Positions 41,962 through 52,085 of a stretch of 64,000 bases of DNA are shown here, one piece after another. Every line of letters begins with the position of its first letter. The stretch's first letter is position 1. The stretch is taken from contig NW_024882042.1 of the NCBI RefSeq assembly GCF_019059575.1, positions 372,001 to 436,000 of the forward strand, read 5' to 3'. The position numbers and the translations under genes were made by a program. The notes beneath the pieces were generated by a model. The model was not told the DNA's origin and searched no databases. It saw only the letters and a program-made list of their open reading frames with translations. The stretch is from Amphibalanus amphitrite (taxonomy: Eukaryota > Arthropoda > Thecostraca > Balanomorpha > Balanidae).

Positions 41962-43136
41962 CCCGCGCGGGGCTGGGGTCTCCAGCCGAACGCGCGGGGC
42001 TGGGGGGGGGGGGTAAATTTTACCCCCCCTGTTATCTCCCGAACTAATGGTCCGATTTGGAAAATTCAAACGCCAATCGAAAGCTCTCATCACGAACTAC
42101 TAAAAACATGTACTTAATTTAAAGTTTGAGGTCAAGGTCAAGGTCAGGTCAAGGGTACAAATTGCAAGTTTCTACAGTATCGGCCTTGCACCGTAGTTGC
42201 CGAAGAATGGAGTCATGGACTGAGACTGATCGCCCAAAACGTGTTCTTAGGCTACCAAGACAATATTAGTTGCATACAATATCATTCAGAGGTCAAGGTC
42301 AAGGTCAGGTCAGGTCAGGTCAGGTCACCAAAAAACAAAATATAGAAAAGGGCATGTGCGACACATGTTTTATGGGTCATTTTACTAATAGAATTCAATA
42401 GGCACACTCAATAAGTGATATGGACCACCTCTGGATGAATTTCAGGTCGAGGTCAGGTCAAGGTCAGGTCAAGTGAGGTCAAATTTTGAAGTTGGTTGTT
42501 AAGGCCTAAAAAGGTGTTTATCTGATGCAGTTTTTCACGGCGAATCGAATGGTGCTATTTTTGTTTCCGTACGAGGTCTAGAACTTCCAAACAAGTCATT
42601 TTTCAAAAATGTTGTGTGTCGTGACGTCATAAAATTTTGAATAACTCCCACATTTTTGAACCGATTCTTCTAGAATTTTGTACGTAGGTGCACATAGACC
42701 ACTTCTCTGACATATATTCCGGTTTTTTCGATAGACTCAAAATTTTGGATTTTATAATGATTTTCCCAAAAAAATCAGTTTTTTGAAAAAATTTAGGCCA
42801 AAATCCAAAATTTTCAAAAAACCGAGATAGCCATTTGATAGACAAAGTAAAATTACGTATAACCTTTTTTGTTACGTCTTGATTCCTTTAAAAATGAAGA
42901 TGTTAGCGGCGTTTGAACTTTTGCCGTTTTTGAGGCGAAAATGGCGAACATGACGTCACTAAAACGTCAATTTCTCAAAAATTTTCCGACGGATTTCGCT
43001 CAAATTTTCAGGGAAGGTGTCAAATTGATGTAAGAAAAGGTACTGAAAGTTTGGCGGCGCTGCGCGCCGCCGTTTTTGAGATATCGCAAAAATTCGCGAG
43101 GGGGGGTAAAATTTACCCCCCCCAGCCCCGCGCGGG
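41962..43136. mobile_element. TTAA-flanked AGGTCA-rich element inserted in the LTR element
   Basis: It is flanked by TTAA (41958-41961, 43137-43140). The ends are CCCGCGCGGGGCTGGGG and its complement. The left terminal word CGCGCGGGGCTGGGG is duplicated after 16 bp. Mini-hairpins GGGGGGTAAATTTTACCCCC (left) and GGGGGGTAAAATTTACCCCC (right) lie just inside. The interior carries AAGGTCAAGGTCAAGGTCAG and CAGGTCAGGTCAGGTCAGGT blocks and TGACGTCA. It is homologous to 20680-23606, for which it supplies the empty site of the nested hAT element. At 1175 bp it is non-autonomous. The TTAA duplication fits piggyBac-like or Kolobok-like mobilisation. Confidence 0.9.
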
Positions 43137-43157
43137 TTAAGTTACACTTCCCGCCGA

Positions 43158-46000
43158 TCACGTAAATCGGCGCGGCAAGAATCGGCGGCGTCCTCGGGAG
43201 GAGGCCGGCAACTCACGGCGCGGGGTGCCGCCGACGGGCGCCCTCTGAGGCGGGCGCGGCCCACCGGGGGACCGGTCACGAGCAGCGCCGGTGGCGGCCG
43301 GCAGCGCGACGTCAGCGACATCTGACGGGCGGGCTCTCTCTGTCGGCGCTGTAGGTGGCGCGGTGGACGCTGTCGGCTGCGGCGATGGCGGCTGGGGCTC
43401 GCCGGAGCTCGGAGGAGCCGGGTCGGCCGGCGGCGGCGGCGGCGGCGGTTCCGGCCCGTCGGTGCTCGGAGGTGCTGAGCCGGTCGGCGCCGCGTCTGGG
43501 ATGCGGGCGAGGTGTGCAGCGTTCCTCTTTGTCCCGTCGGACAGGATGAAGGTCGCCGGGCCGAGCTGTCTGGCGATTCGGCGCGGGCTGGAGAACCGAC
43601 TCTGGTTCTTGGGCACGTGCCCCTGTCGCCGCACGCGCACCGTGTCGCCAGGCTGGAGATCTGACGGCCGGGTGGCCTGTCGGGAGTCGTACCCGCGGCT
43701 GTTGCGCTGCTGCTGGGTAGCGACTCGGTGCTGTAGCGAGCTGTCGCGCGGCGGAGTCTCTGTGGTGACCGGCAGGTGCAGACGCATGCGCCGGCCGTGC
43801 AGGAGCGCCGAGGGTGACTGGCCGGTGGTGCAGTGCGGGGTCGCTCGGTACAGAGCGAGGCGCTGTCGCACGTGTCCGCTGAAGCTGGCGGCCGTCCGCG
43901 ACTGCAGCTGTGTGGCCTCCTTGAGCCACACCTTCACCTCTCGGTTGAGCCGCTCCACTGCTCCGTTTCCGCGCGGCCAGTAGACGGCAGACGTGTGGTG
44001 TCTGATACCGCGCTGGGCCAGATACTGTCGGAACCTGTCGCTGGTGAACTGGGGTCCGTTGTCGGTCACCAGCTCGTCACACAGTCCCTCTCTGGACCAG
44101 GCCTGGCTCAGGAACTGGATGACGTCATCAGTCTCGATGGATGACGTCAGAGCGACCTCTGGCCACTTACTATGGTAATCCGTCATAGTAATGGCGTACT
44201 TTGCAGACGGTGGGGCGCCGGGGATCGGGCCCACGATGTCCAGTCCGAGCTTAGACCAGAGCCGGTCTGGAAGCTCGACCGGTTGCAGCGGCGCGGGGCG
44301 CGCCTGCTGCGTCAGCACGGCGTCCTTTGCGTGGCAGGACGGGCAGTCGGCGACCAGTGCAGCGGCGTCCTTCGACATTCCAGGCCACCAGGCGAGGTCG
44401 CGCAGGAGCTGCTTTGTTCGCACGACACCATCGTGCGCTCGGTGCGCCAGTTGGAGGTACTTTGAGCGGAGCGCGGCCGGGACGACGGCGCGGTCCGGGC
44501 CGCGCAGCACGACTCCGTCCTGGCGGACTTGCAGCTCGTGCCGCACGGCGAAGTAGTCGCGCGTCTCCGGCGTGCACTGGCGCGCGGCGTCGGGCCAGCC
44601 GGTGCGGATGACAGACCGCAGCTGCTCCATGACTGGATCGGCGGCCGACGCGGCACATACGTCGTCATCAGTGATGACGTCACTGACGTCATCGGTGAGC
44701 AGGGCGACGATCTCGTCGCCGTCCGTCTCGGCGGCGCCGGTGTCCGGCAGCGGCAGGCGCGACAGGGCGTCAGCCACTGGGATGCTGCGCCCGGGCCGGT
44801 ACTCCACTGTGTACGAGTACGGCAGCAGGCGGGACTGCCACCTGGCGATGCGCGTGCCGGCGCGGTTGGACGTCTTCGGCGTGAGCAGAGTGGTGAGCGC
44901 AGAGTGGTCCGTCCGCAGGGTGAATGAACGGCCCCACAGGTACGTCCGCCAATGCTCGACAGCATTGACCGCGCTGAGGGCTTCCTTCTCGGAGACGGAG
45001 TACCGCGACTCGGCGTCGGTGAAGGAGCGGGACCAGTACGCCACCGGCCGCTCCTCGCCGTCCGGCTGGATCTGAGTGAGCATGGCACCGGCGCCGCGGT
45101 CGCTGGCGTCGGTCGTCACGATCGTCCGGAGGCGGGCGCTGAAGGGCTTCATCACCGGCCTGGTTGAGATGAGCCGTTTCACCTCGTTGAAGGCGTCGTT
45201 GGCCTCCTTGGTCCACTGGAACGTGGCTTCCTTCTTCAGCATGATGGCGAGGGGTCTCACCACAGCGGAGTACTGAGGCACGAACCTGCTGAACCAGCCG
45301 GTTGAGCCCAGGAGACTGCGCAGCTCCTTTACGTTGGTGGGAGGCGGGGCCTCGGCCACGGCCTTGGTGGTAGAAGGAGAGGTACCACTCCGTGCCTGGA
45401 GAGCTGATGACCGCAGAACTCCACCTCTGGCTGGCTGAAGGAGGACTTCTCTGTGTTGATGGTGACATTTGCCTGCTTGAGGCGGTCCAGCACGGTGCGG
45501 AGGCGCCTGTCGTGCTCGGACTGATCACGGCCAGTGACCAGGATGTCATCCAGATAGTGTCCATAGCCGTCGATACCCTGCAGTAGATGACTGAGCAGCT
45601 TCTGGAACGCGCTGCCGCTAGACACCAGGCCGAACGGGACCCTGGTGTAGCGCATCAGGCCGTCTGGCGTGAGGAAGGCGGTGATGTCACGCGAGTCCTC
45701 GTGCAGACGCAGCTGGTGGTAGGCCGACTTCAAGTCGATCCTGCTGTAGAGGGTGCCACAGAGCTTGGACTCCAGCTCGTCGATTGTGGGCAGTGGGTGG
45801 ACCTCTGGCACGATTTGGCTGTTCGGCCCACGCAGGTCTACACAGACCCTGATCCTGCCGTCCTTCTTCCTTGAGACGGTCAGCGGGCTGATCCACTGAG
45901 AGGAGTCGATCCTCTCGATGATGCCTGCTTCCAACAGACTGTTCAGCTCTGCTGAGACCTCCCCTCGCACGGAGAGGGGCAGCCGGCGCAGCTTGTAGGC
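43158..46000 (-). CDS. Ty3/Gypsy reverse transcriptase, RNase H and integrase part
   Basis: Rough positions on the plus strand, in coding order: reverse transcriptase about 45990-45360 with the YLDD active site near 45550; RNase H about 45115-44750 with the TDAS motif near 45110; the integrase HHCC zinc-binding segment about 44445-44335 (H..H, C..C); the integrase catalytic core about 44245-43950 with D, D and E in GLDIVGP, TDNGPQ and GAVERLN, the last two 35 residues apart. A proline-rich tail follows. In the family these copy the RNA into DNA and insert it into the host genome. GC-rich codon use contrasts with the AT-rich inserted elements on both sides. Confidence 0.9.
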
Positions 46001-46299
46001 AGTTGGTACTGCGTCCGGCTTCAGCTTGATGCGGTGCACGTAGCCCTCGATGGCAGGTAGCTCTGACGGGGCTGAGCCTGCCACCGTGTAGACGCTGTGC
46101 GAGGCTGGGTGGAGGGTGACTCCCAGGGCCTGCAGCAGGTCCATACCCATGATGGCCTCCGTCTTCTTGGTGTCCACCAGGTAGAAGTTTGTTGGCACAG
46201 CCTGATTGTTGTAGGTCACCGTGGTAGGCAGCGTTCCCAGGACTGAGAGTGGCTGCTGGCCGAATCCGTAGAGCCGTGAGCTGGAGGGGCTGAACGCCA

Positions 46300-47290
46300 C
46301 GCCTCTGAACAGCTCCTTGGCATGGTTCACACTCAGGAGTGAGCAGGTGGCACCCGTGTCCACCTGGAGGGGTACCTCCTGTGTGACGTCACCTGCAGTC
46401 ACCTGGACGGTACAGGTGAGGCGTGACCCAGTGGTGGCAGCACAGGAGAGCACGTTCAGCTCCTTCACTGCCTTGTGGTGCTGTCGTTGAGCTGGCCTTG
46501 CTGGGGTTGTTCCACTGCCGCCTCTGCACCAGCTGGCGAAGTGGCCCTTCTTTCCGCGGGAGTGGCAGGTCACTCTGCGGGCTGGACAGGCAGCATCCCT
46601 GGGTGCGTGGTCCTCACGTCCACAGTTGGTGCAGAAGTCGCTGCTGACGCTCTGCTGCTGCTGCTGCTGTCGCTTCTGTTGTGGCTTCCTCGTAACTTTT
46701 GCCACGGATGAGACGGGTGGGGCTGCAACTGGTTGGGAGATGGCTGCAGCCTCCCGCAGGGAGTCCTCGTATGTCCCTGCGACGCTCAGGACCTTGTCCA
46801 GAGTGAGGTCCCTGTCCTGAAGGAGTCGCTCCCTCAGGCGCTGGTGGGGGGTCTTCTCCACCACCACGTCCCGGATGAGTTCCGACTCCATGGGGCCGAA
46901 CTGGCAGGTGCGAGCCAGGCCGCGCAGAGCAGCAACGAAGTCTGCTGTGGACTCTGTGGGGGCCTGGGCTCGCTGTCGGAACCGGAATCGTTCCACGATG
47001 ACGTTGGTCCTGGGAGTGTAGAACTCCCGGAGCTGGCGGAGGGTGACGTCGTAGTCGTCCTCGCCGTCACGTTTCGCAACCGGCGGCAGGGTGTCGAACA
47101 CCCGGTACGCCTCGTCACCGATCGCGCACAGAAGCAGAGCGCGCCGCTGCTCGGGGGGCAGGGGGCTCGTGCCGCACCTGGCCAACAGATAAAGTTCGAA
47201 TTTCTGTTCCCAGTTCCTCCACGGGACGGCCGGCATCCCGGGATGGGGCAAAAACGGCGCGGGTAGGGGCGGTCCACTGTCGCCGCTCAT
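46300..47290 (-). CDS. Ty3/Gypsy Gag and protease part
   Basis: Gag probably starts near 47290 (MSGDSGPP...). A helical capsid-like segment includes WEQKFELYLLARCG and LREFYTPRTN, followed by a glutamine-rich linker. A zinc-knuckle region lies near 46635-46525 (CTNCGRE and CHSRGKKGHFASWC). An aspartic protease with VDTGATCSLL lies near 46365. In this family Gag packages the RNA and the protease processes the polyprotein. The foldback element at 47321 has inserted just upstream. Confidence 0.88.
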
Positions 47291-47940
47291 GGCCGTACCG
47301 CGGGCCGAAACACAAAAAAGGGTAAATGTCAAGTTTACGTCCTAAGCACATTTCAATGATATTTCTTTCATAATCTTACATATTTTGACTTGCTGAATCC
47401 AAAAATCATACTTACATGTCTCGCAAGAACAAAATCATCACCAATACCCTAAGCAATTACACCTTCGGACACCGCACGATCAAAACATGTCAAGAGGAAA
47501 TCGAAAGTATGCAGCGTTGCCATTGATGAAAAATATTTCCTGTCGAGAAATAAAAACAATCAATATATGATAAAAATAAAAAAGTAATATGTAAAAAAAT
47601 ATTTATATTAAAAATATAAGAAATTAAATAGCAAAACAACAAAGGGGAAATGTTGGGAACCGGGGTTATTGGGTGGGGAGGGTTAGAAAAATCCTTTATT
47701 ATATACACTGAAAAAACCCTTTATTATAAACCCTTTATTATATACATATTATAAACCCTTTATTTATATACACTGTGAGAAAAACAGGGGTTCATGGGTG
47801 GGGGAGAGAAAAAATGAAAATGACGTCATAGGGAAATGTCGGGAACCGGGGTTTGTGGGGAGGGGGATGGAGAAAAATACGATAAGAATGGTTACATTTG
47901 GGAAATTTTAGGAATCGGGGTTCTTGCCTCAAATCTAGTT

Positions 47941-48072
47941 GTTACCTAACCTAACCCCTAACCTAAACTAACCTAACCTAACCTAACCTAACCTAACCTA
48001 ACCTAACCTAACCTAACCTAACCTAACCTAACCTAACCGAACCTAACCTAACCTAACCTAAACTAACCTACT
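47941..48072. repeat. Interstitial (CCTAA)n, TTAGG-type telomere repeat
   Basis: About 25 nearly perfect CCTAA units (TTAGG on the minus strand) form one tract. TTAGG is the usual telomere repeat of most arthropods. It lies inside a mobile element, not at a chromosome end. Confidence 0.95.
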
Positions 48073-48118
48073 GATTTTTGCCTACCGGGGATAAGGAAAA
48101 AGTTGCTTGCAGGAATAG

Positions 48119-48244
48119 ATTGCAGGCAAGAGTAAATCAAATATTTTTAGGTTAAGTGGTCATGCATCAGGCTTCAGGCCTTCGGCCTGAAGCCAGATAC
48201 ATAACCACTTAACCTAAAAATATTTTATTTACTCTTGCCTGTAA
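48119..48244. repeat. Long hairpin, module copy 2
   Basis: Arms of about 60 nt centre on TTC near 48181-48183, with few mismatches. The sequence is homologous to 28796-28920; substitutions between the copies are mostly paired. It is followed by CTCTCCTAAGGCATTGCC, as in copy 1. Confidence 0.9.
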
Positions 48245-48859
48245 TCTCTCCTAAGGCATTGCCTTCGGCACTGCGCTGCTTCGCCGCGAGAAATATTATG
48301 ACGTCATTATTCACAGTTGAATAGCGACTGTTACATATCATTCTTGATTTTAGCCAACTTTGCAGCATATTTACGTCTGGACAACGAGTTGCGTTGGAGA
48401 GGCCGGAAATAGTGGCGATTTCAGGACCACAAGAATGGACCGTCATTGGAATGATTCTTTCTTAAACCGTGCACTGTTTTCGGCCGGAATTTAATAGTTA
48501 CTACAAAATATTTTGTAATTACGTTTCCACCAAGAATGAATGCCATCAGGGCTAAATTTTCAATATAATTGCATTTTGTCAAGAAGCATATAGTGCTGTG
48601 ATATTGCAGTTTTAGCGCGTTTGTCACAAAATATGAAGCGAATAAGCGTCAGTGTAATTCACACTGTGTAATTCATCAACACTCAACAGTGCCAGAAGTT
48701 AACTTGAGGGAAAGCTATGCTAATTGCTCTTGTCCATCCACTAAAATTTATTAAATATTTTGCTTTGTGTATTCCAAAAGGAACTAAAAAAAGGAACTAT
48801 TTCATTTGTGCCTTCATGTCAGAATTGAAGGTGGATCATTAAATTTTCAACGCAGTTTA

Positions 48860-49149
48860 CAAACAAGCATTTGGTCTTTCTCGTTTATAAGCAGTGGCTA
48901 AGAAAAGGTTGATCAATCCTGAAGTTCAGTCATCGTACCTCAACTTCGCAGCAAGATCCCCCAAGGACAGAGGATATATTGTATACATGTCCTGTAAATC
49001 AAAACAAACAAGCATTTGGTCTTTCTCGTATATAAGCAGTGGCTAAGAAAAGGTTGATCAATCCTGAAGTTCAGTCATCATACCTCAACTTGGCAGCAAG
49101 ATCCCCCAAGGACGGAGGATATATTGTAAACCTGTCCTGTTAATCAAAA
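48860..49149. repeat. 145-bp tandem duplication
   Basis: Two copies start CAAACAAGCATTTGGTCTTT at 48860 and 49005 and differ at about seven positions. Confidence 0.92.
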
Positions 49150-49703
49150 CATTTTTGTGCCTTCAAAGGCTTAAGTTACCTGTGGTGTGTTCGGAGTTAG
49201 GCTATATGGCCGTTTTTGTTGTATGTTTATGTGGAGATTGAATATAACTGTGACCCTGTGCTTGTTTGTATACTTACGGTCAAACAGGGAACAGCACATT
49301 CACATAACAAACTCACCTAGCACCTAACTCATAGCTGTACCCTGCAGGATCTACTTGTTCATGTCTCGAGCATTAACAAAGCACTAAAGTAGCTTAGTAA
49401 TCATTTCCCACATTTTCTGAGCATCTAACATGACACAGCAGTGCAGAGCATCTTCAGAGAAGAAACACTTTAAATGCACAGACTCACACCAGCCACCCAA
49501 TGAGCCAGTTCCTCAGTTGACTGTTTCCCTGGACACAGCTTGGCAATGTGAGCTAACTTTTGGCAAGTTGAAGGTTAGCAGGTAAGATTGAGTTAGGGTG
49601 AGTACCTACCTATAACTGGGTGCTACTGCCATGCAGGTCTTGGGTAGGCTGCAAATATGTGTGATGATTGAGGTTAGGTCAGCTGTCAGGATAGTCAGGT
49701 TAA

Positions 49704-50207
49704 AGGAAAAGGGCCACCTTCGTGAAATATGAAGATATCGTTGTTTTTCATTTTGACATTATTATTTTTCATTTTCTTTTTAAAACTGGTGCCAGAAATG
49801 CACAATTCGCGAAAAAGTATTTAAAACTATTTAACATATTGGTACTATGTTGATACTCTCTACGGCACCTACTGTATGATGGCATAGCGATGACGTCACA
49901 CTCAAGCCAATCAGCGTTCAGCAGACAGACTCGTCGGATTGTGTCAGATAAGCTGATTGGTTAAAGCTGAGCTGGTTGGAGCTGATTGGTAAAAAACCAA
50001 AGCCTCGCCGCGGGTGGCTGTATTGTCGGATAAGAACGCATTCCTGGGATAAGGACGCATTCCTGGCGTATTTTCTTTTGAAATTGCCGATAACTACGAA
50101 TGGAGGCCGAAGTCGGCCGTAAGGAGGTAGACAGATGGGTTTTCGGACACGGGCTACAAGATGGCTATCTCAGTTTCAATCCCCATGTTAAAGGTGGCCC
50201 TTTTCCT
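49704..50207. mobile_element. TTAA-flanked MITE, 504 bp
   Basis: The perfect 17-bp terminal repeats AGGAAAAGGGCCACCTT and complement are flanked by TTAA (49700-49703, 50208-50211). This indicates a piggyBac- or Kolobok-type non-autonomous element. It is the third nesting level: MITE in foldback in LTR element. It has no coding capacity. Confidence 0.9.
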
Positions 50208-52021
50208 TTAAGGTATGCTCATTGCTCAGTCACATTTTTATGGACATTTGGCAAATTAAAAAACTAACAATCTGATCTTAGCTAACCCGACTAAACATAC
50301 ACAACTAATGAGTACTGACTATAGGAACTGAGCACCTAACTACTTGTGCCTACATCTCATACCATGTCGAAGTAGAGTTCCTTGGTGGAAGATTACCCTC
50401 AGTACTTTTTATCCCAGCCCTGTGAAGAAAACTAATACTTCTAAGCTCTGAGTCACTGCTGGCCATCCACAGGAAGAAACGCTGAGACTGAGAGCTTTGC
50501 CATTGTATATTGGACCAATAATGACTATCACGAATGACTATGAACACATATGATCACATCGTTGCATGGATTGTCACATTGACAATTTTACTACAATCCT
50601 TTTTTCCAGAAATACAGTGATGATGATTAACATCATAATCAACATAAAGTGGATTTAGTGATCCAAGCTTTCTCCTCCAGTAGCAATGGAATGATCGCAT
50701 GTTTCATTTGCCAGACATTGAGTACCTGATGCACATTTCTGCATAGCATCTAAGCATAGTAAAACTGCCCAAGTCCATTCATTCTAGATTTTAACTTGAT
50801 AGTTAGCACTAATTTATCTTGCTGTTGTAAGTTATAATTCAATATTCATACCAATACATCAATATGCGCTCATCAGTCAACATTTTCTGGCATGATCCTG
50901 CTCAGCGTGCTCTTCAGTATTGCTCCAAGGTCTGCAATATTATAGCTTGTTTTTGGACAATAAGCTCTTTCAATTTTACTTTTTCTTGCTGATATATGAG
51001 CCCGATCAACTTGCGTTTATCAACCAAAATTTCTTGACTTGTTCAACTTGATATTGATATTGCTCAGTAGTCAGGACCTCTGTCAGCCTCCTGGATACTT
51101 AAGATTGTTTTCAGTCAACATGCTTCTTAAATATGATATAAGTCAATCTTAAGGGATTCAAAACATCCAACAAAACGACGTACAAGAGCAAGAAAACCAC
51201 CAGATAAACTAAAAAATGGCCTTGGAACAGAGCCAAGTGGTGCTCCATTTGTTTGTTTACAATGATTGTAGTGCTGATGTATTTTTAGGACTCTGAACGT
51301 CGGCTTATAAAAAATGAAACGTTTTTACAAAAGTTGTAAGGCAAGTAATATTTATCTAAAAGAACTAAAATATTCAAAAGCCAAACACTATGAAATACAT
51401 GAATCGGAACGAAAAAGTAACCCAAAAATCCAGCCTAATCACCGGCTCCTAAAACTGCAACACAATCAGCACTTTTCCCCGCAACTCGTTGTCCAGACGT
51501 AAATATGCAACTTTGCACAAGTATCGCCCCCCAGTTCTCAGGATTTTCCTTTCCTCCCCCCCCCCCACCCAATAACCCCGGTTCCCAACATTTCCCCTTT
51601 GTTGTTTTGCTATTCTATTTCTAATAATAATGTTTCTTTTTAAATAAATATTTTTTACATATTTCCTATTTATTTTTATAATATATTGAATGTTTTTATT
51701 TCTCGACATTAAAAAAAGACAAAATATTTTCACAAATGGCAACGCTGGACACTTTCAACTTCCTCTCGATTTGTTTTGATCGTGTGTTGTCGGAAGATGT
51801 AATTGCTTAGTGTATTGGTGATAATTTTGTTGTTGCGAGACATGTAAGTATGATTTTTGGATTCAGCACGTCAAAATACGTAGGAATGTGAAACAATTAT
51901 CATTGATATGTGCTTAGGACGTAAACTTGACATATACCAAAAAAAGTTAGGTAGGTACACGGAAATTCGCGACACGCGATTCCACTAGAGTCCGCACTTA
52001 TCTCGTGCTTAGTCGCCAAAA

Positions 52022-52085
52022 TGTAGTGTTATGGAACCCGAACTGATATCTGTTGTGTACAATGGCCAGGTGGAACGTAAACTCT
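52022..52085 (-). repeat. 5' LTR segment of the Ty3/Gypsy element
   Basis: About 64 bp match the 3' LTR from TGTAGTGTTATGGAACCC onward with one difference. Beyond 52085 the sequence no longer matches the left copy, and an outer border was not identified. Confidence 0.75.

Larger units (their letters stand above)
47321..51938. mobile_element. 4.6-kb foldback/TIR element inserted in the LTR element
   Basis: The terminal inverted repeats are about 360-380 bp (47321-47681 and 51556-51938), starting GGTAAATGTCAAGTTTACG and, at the right, the complement of GGTATATGTCAAGTTTACG. They end inward at GTTGGGAACCGGGGTTATTG. It is flanked by AAAAAAG (47314-47320 and, with one extra A, 51939-51946), a probable 7-8-bp duplication. 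Inside are more GGGAACCGGGGTT copies, (CCTAA)n, the hairpin module, a 145-bp tandem duplication and a TTAA-flanked MITE. The rest (48300-48850, 49150-49700, 50210-51550) is AT-rich with no recognisable transposase. The interior looks mostly like captured sequence. Confidence 0.85.
41809..52085 (-). mobile_element. Ty3/Gypsy LTR retrotransposon, old copy with two later insertions
   Basis: In minus-strand order the element has a 5' LTR (inner border 52022), a TTTTGGCGAC leader typical of Ty3/Gypsy primer-site regions, Gag, aspartic protease, reverse transcriptase, RNase H, integrase, a purine-rich stretch, and a 3' LTR (41809-41945). The domain order, with integrase after RNase H, is diagnostic of Ty3/Gypsy. 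No envelope part was seen. Two other elements lie inside it: 47321-51938 upstream of Gag and 41962-43136 between integrase and the 3' LTR. The coding part is not whole; it has about one break. The shared LTR segment (about 64 bp) differs at one site, so the copy is fairly young, but older than its two insertions. The right LTR's outer end was not found. Confidence 0.93.

Noticed and set aside
43291-45276. Plus-strand frames of 60-230 codons opposite the Ty3/Gypsy pol part
   Set aside because: They are antisense shadows of a GC-rich coding region.
47941-48072. True chromosome end
   Set aside because: The TTAGG-type tract is internal to an element and flanked by more than 15 kb on the right.
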